33,680 bases of DNA, taken from contig AJFK01001047.1 of NCBI GenBank assembly GCA_000467715.1, positions 1 to 33,680 of the forward strand. The letters run 5' to 3'. A program made the position numbers and the translations under genes. This DNA comes from Hysterium pulicare CBS 123377. Its lineage: Eukaryota > Ascomycota > Dothideomycetes > Hysteriales > Hysteriaceae. Below the pieces are notes generated by a model. The model did not search any database. It worked only from the letters and a program-made list of their open reading frames with translations, and had not been told where the DNA came from. Of the stretch, positions 31,998-33,680 are shown piece after piece (positions within the stretch are counted from its first letter, which is position 1; each line of letters begins with the position of its first letter).

Positions 31998-32690
31998 TCA
32001 TGGCCTCCGAAATAAAGCCCGAGAAGCCTGAAGGTGAGGCCGGGTTGCTTGACCTCGTATAGAAGCATGCTGATATTTTGCGTCTCCAGCTCAGATCAAG
32101 TCCGCGGACATGGTGCGTTATTATTCAGTCTAGTTTGCGTGCTTCTACTTACTAGCTATCCCGACAGAGCGAGGAAATGCAACAAGAAGCAATTGAAGTT
32201 GGTACGGTTATCCGAGGCTTCAAGTCTGGTTCCTGAAAATGCTGATTGTGATGATAGCTACCGAAGCCATGCACAAATACACCATTGAAAAGGTAAATAA
32301 CAATACTCCACAGTCAACTCAGCTTCATATGTCATCATTGGCTTTCCCAAGGCCTTCTACATGTACACAAATCGACATCCTTAGTCTCATATCTTCCACA
32401 GTTGCACACTGATAAACGTATTTAGGATATCGCAATGTATATTAAGAAAGAAGTAGGTCTAATGTCTCTGGTTTAGCCATGACACGCAAAGCTGATTGAG
32501 AAATAGTTCGACAGTCGAAAGGGCGCCACATGGCACTGCATCGTAGGGAGGAATTTTGGTAGCTTTGTCACCCACGGTACGCAGCCGCCCACATCTCGTG
32601 TTATTCCAGGACTTAACTCGTACAGAAACGAAGCATTTCATATACTTCTATCTCGGTCACTGCGCCATTCTGCTCTTCAAAACCCAGTAA
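31998..32690 (+). CDS. nudG: Dynein light chain LC8 type (95 aa, seven exons)
   Basis: LC8 (yeast Dyn2, Aspergillus NudG) is a homodimeric hub protein of the dynein motor and many other complexes. Exons: 31998..32031, 32090..32112, 32168..32201, 32258..32292, 32426..32452, 32507..32576, 32626..32690; 96 codons with stop. Introns are 58, 55, 56, 133, 54 and 49 nt; four use GCTGAT/CTGAT branch sites. The joined protein has every LC8 block: [65 protein letters not shown] and AILLFKTQ. Six introns in a 95-residue gene make exons of 23-70 nt, so automated gene calling may miss it. Start: ATCATGGCC, good context. It shares a short promoter with MRD1. Confidence 0.97.
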
Positions 32691-33474
32691 AGAACGAAGG
32701 AGCGTCGGGGAGTTCAAAAAAGCTTTACATTGTACATGGTCATTGGGTCTACGAAGGCTATGATGATGAGACAAAGGATTACTATGACTTTTCACTCTTG
32801 GAACGAGGTCTAACGAAACTGCTCTCATGCCCGTAATGTCGAGCCGGTATTAGAGGGGTAATGATACGATGGACGGTCATGGTAGCCTATCTTATTGAAT
32901 AAACCGTACTGTCTTTTCCTATCTTGGCATCCGGACATTCTAAAATTCTTCGTACCTGTCTTGAGTTTCTAGGCCGACCCTCCACATTTTGAACATCGTG
33001 TGCCACTTCATATGATTAACTCTAAAGCATAGCAGCGAGACTCGGAAAAGGTCTTGCTGAAATCTGACATGCATTTCGAGGCATTTACAATGCGTGCCAA
33101 TCGCACTACCCCGGCGCGTCCAAGAAATACAGAAACACACGTCTTAGCTTACCTTGCATAGCAAAGTCAATCTACCAAATCTGCAAGCAAATCAATCCTG
33201 CATATGCGGGGTACGTGAACGGTCAGCACTGTGCCAGGTTGGGGTTTCCACCTCGCCGTAAGTCTCAGACATCGTTCTTGCATCCTTCTCCCACCCAGCC
33301 CACCGTGCGAAAATAAAGTGTGGCTTAGCACTCACGTCACCACCAAGCACCCAAGCTCTTGTGCTGCTTCATCATCTGCACTCCATCTCCACCAGCCAGA
33401 ATCCTCCCTTACTCTTCTGCGTATCTCACCACTCCGAACTGCGACATCTATCCAAGTCTTCAAACCAATCCAAC
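32691..33474. other. Intergenic region after LC8
   Basis: In the first 146 bases a frame shifted from LC8 stays open to a stop at 32834-32836; it has protein-like content but no ATG. A minus-strand frame of 66 codons (32940-33140) lacks support. The last ~150 bases before 33475 are C/T-rich, as expected for promoter and 5' leader of the zinc-ribbon gene. Confidence 0.5.
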
Positions 33475-33680
33475 ATGTTCTTCTTCTTCACCTGCGGCAC
33501 TCATAGTAAGTTTCCTCCACCCCGCCACGTAATCCCCCAAAAACCTCAATTCCACACACTAATACGTCCCGCAGCCTTCACAAACCGCCTCAAAGGCGCC
33601 GAAAACCTAACCGTCCAATGCCAAAACTGCGGCAACATGTCCGGCCACGTTTACAAGCGCTGGTACACCCACCCACCCCC
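33475..33680 (+). CDS. Zinc-ribbon protein, N-terminal part, cut by window end
   Basis: Exon 1 is 33475..33505 (MFFFFTCGTH). A 69-nt intron follows (GTAAGT donor, ACACTAAT branch, CCCGCAG acceptor). Exon 2 starts at 33575 and reads TFTNRLKGAENLTVQCQNCG, then NMSGHVYKRW. This matches the small fungal 'zinc-ribbon 15' family, whose members are about 80-130 residues and usually continue KRWEWFTFCFVPVIP after this point. Exon 2 therefore probably ends at 33662 with a donor GTACAC, and the window ends within intron 2. The visible ribbon half is the C-x-x-C of VQCQNCG; the second Cys pair would lie beyond the window. Function unknown. Confidence 0.85.
   Translation, partial: MFFFFTCGTHSKFPPPRHVIPQKPQFHTLIRPAAFTNRLKGAENLTVQCQNCGNMSGHVYKRWYTHPP

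Noticed and set aside
32940-33140. 66-codon minus-strand ORF after LC8
   Set aside because: No ATG at its start and no convincing upstream exon, although a GTAAGC donor lies nearby.
1-33680. tRNA genes, transposons, LTR or virus-like elements
   Set aside because: No B-box with acceptor stem, no transposase or reverse-transcriptase-like ORF, and no long terminal or inverted repeats were found by eye; the repeats seen are local tandem duplications.

Overview
The window looks like nuclear DNA of a filamentous ascomycete (Pezizomycotina). Genes are compact. Most have one to six introns of about 46-200 nt, with GT donors and RCTRAC/RCTAAC-type branch points. The protein set is fungal: a TEA/ATTS conidiation regulator, an 839-aa single-chain urease, MRD1 and LC8. 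A Leotiomycete is possible but not proven. I found no tRNA or rRNA gene, CRISPR array, transposase, reverse transcriptase or virus-like element.

Layout, left to right. (1) 1-5500: an intronless F-box protein (+), a probable unlisted four-exon small membrane protein (-) inside a repeat-rich stretch with a 15-bp minisatellite and a 206-bp duplication, then a nitrilase/omega-amidase (-). (2) 5501-15214: a very long, disordered, serine-rich protein with two C-terminal membrane segments (-, two exons), a ~2 kb gap, a DUF7730/F-box-like protein (-), a diverged 249-bp tandem duplication, and a conserved-looking 478-aa protein of unknown function (-, two exons). (3) 15215-18875: a promoter shared with the seven-exon urease gene (+). 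(4) 19999-27892: three nuclear or RNA-related genes on the minus strand: an HMG-box protein, a protein with three dsRNA-binding-like domains, and an AbaA/TEC1 TEA-domain factor. (5) 27893-33680: an upstream region of the TEA gene carrying eight same-orientation CATTCY motifs, the five-RRM ribosome-biogenesis factor MRD1 (-), a divergent promoter, the seven-exon dynein light chain LC8 (+), and the first exons of a zinc-ribbon protein running off the end (+).

This is mostly an ordinary housekeeping region, not a gene cluster with one purpose. The strongest regulatory signal is the CATTCY array, which fits autoregulation by the TEA protein. Exon models were worked out by eye from splice signals, reading phase and remembered family sequences. 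In several places they replace a bare ORF: 2.2-2.9, 5.5-9.6, 13.7-15.2, 16-18.9, 20-21.6, 23.2-25, 25.4-27.9, 28.8-31.6, 32-32.7 and 33.5-33.7 kb.
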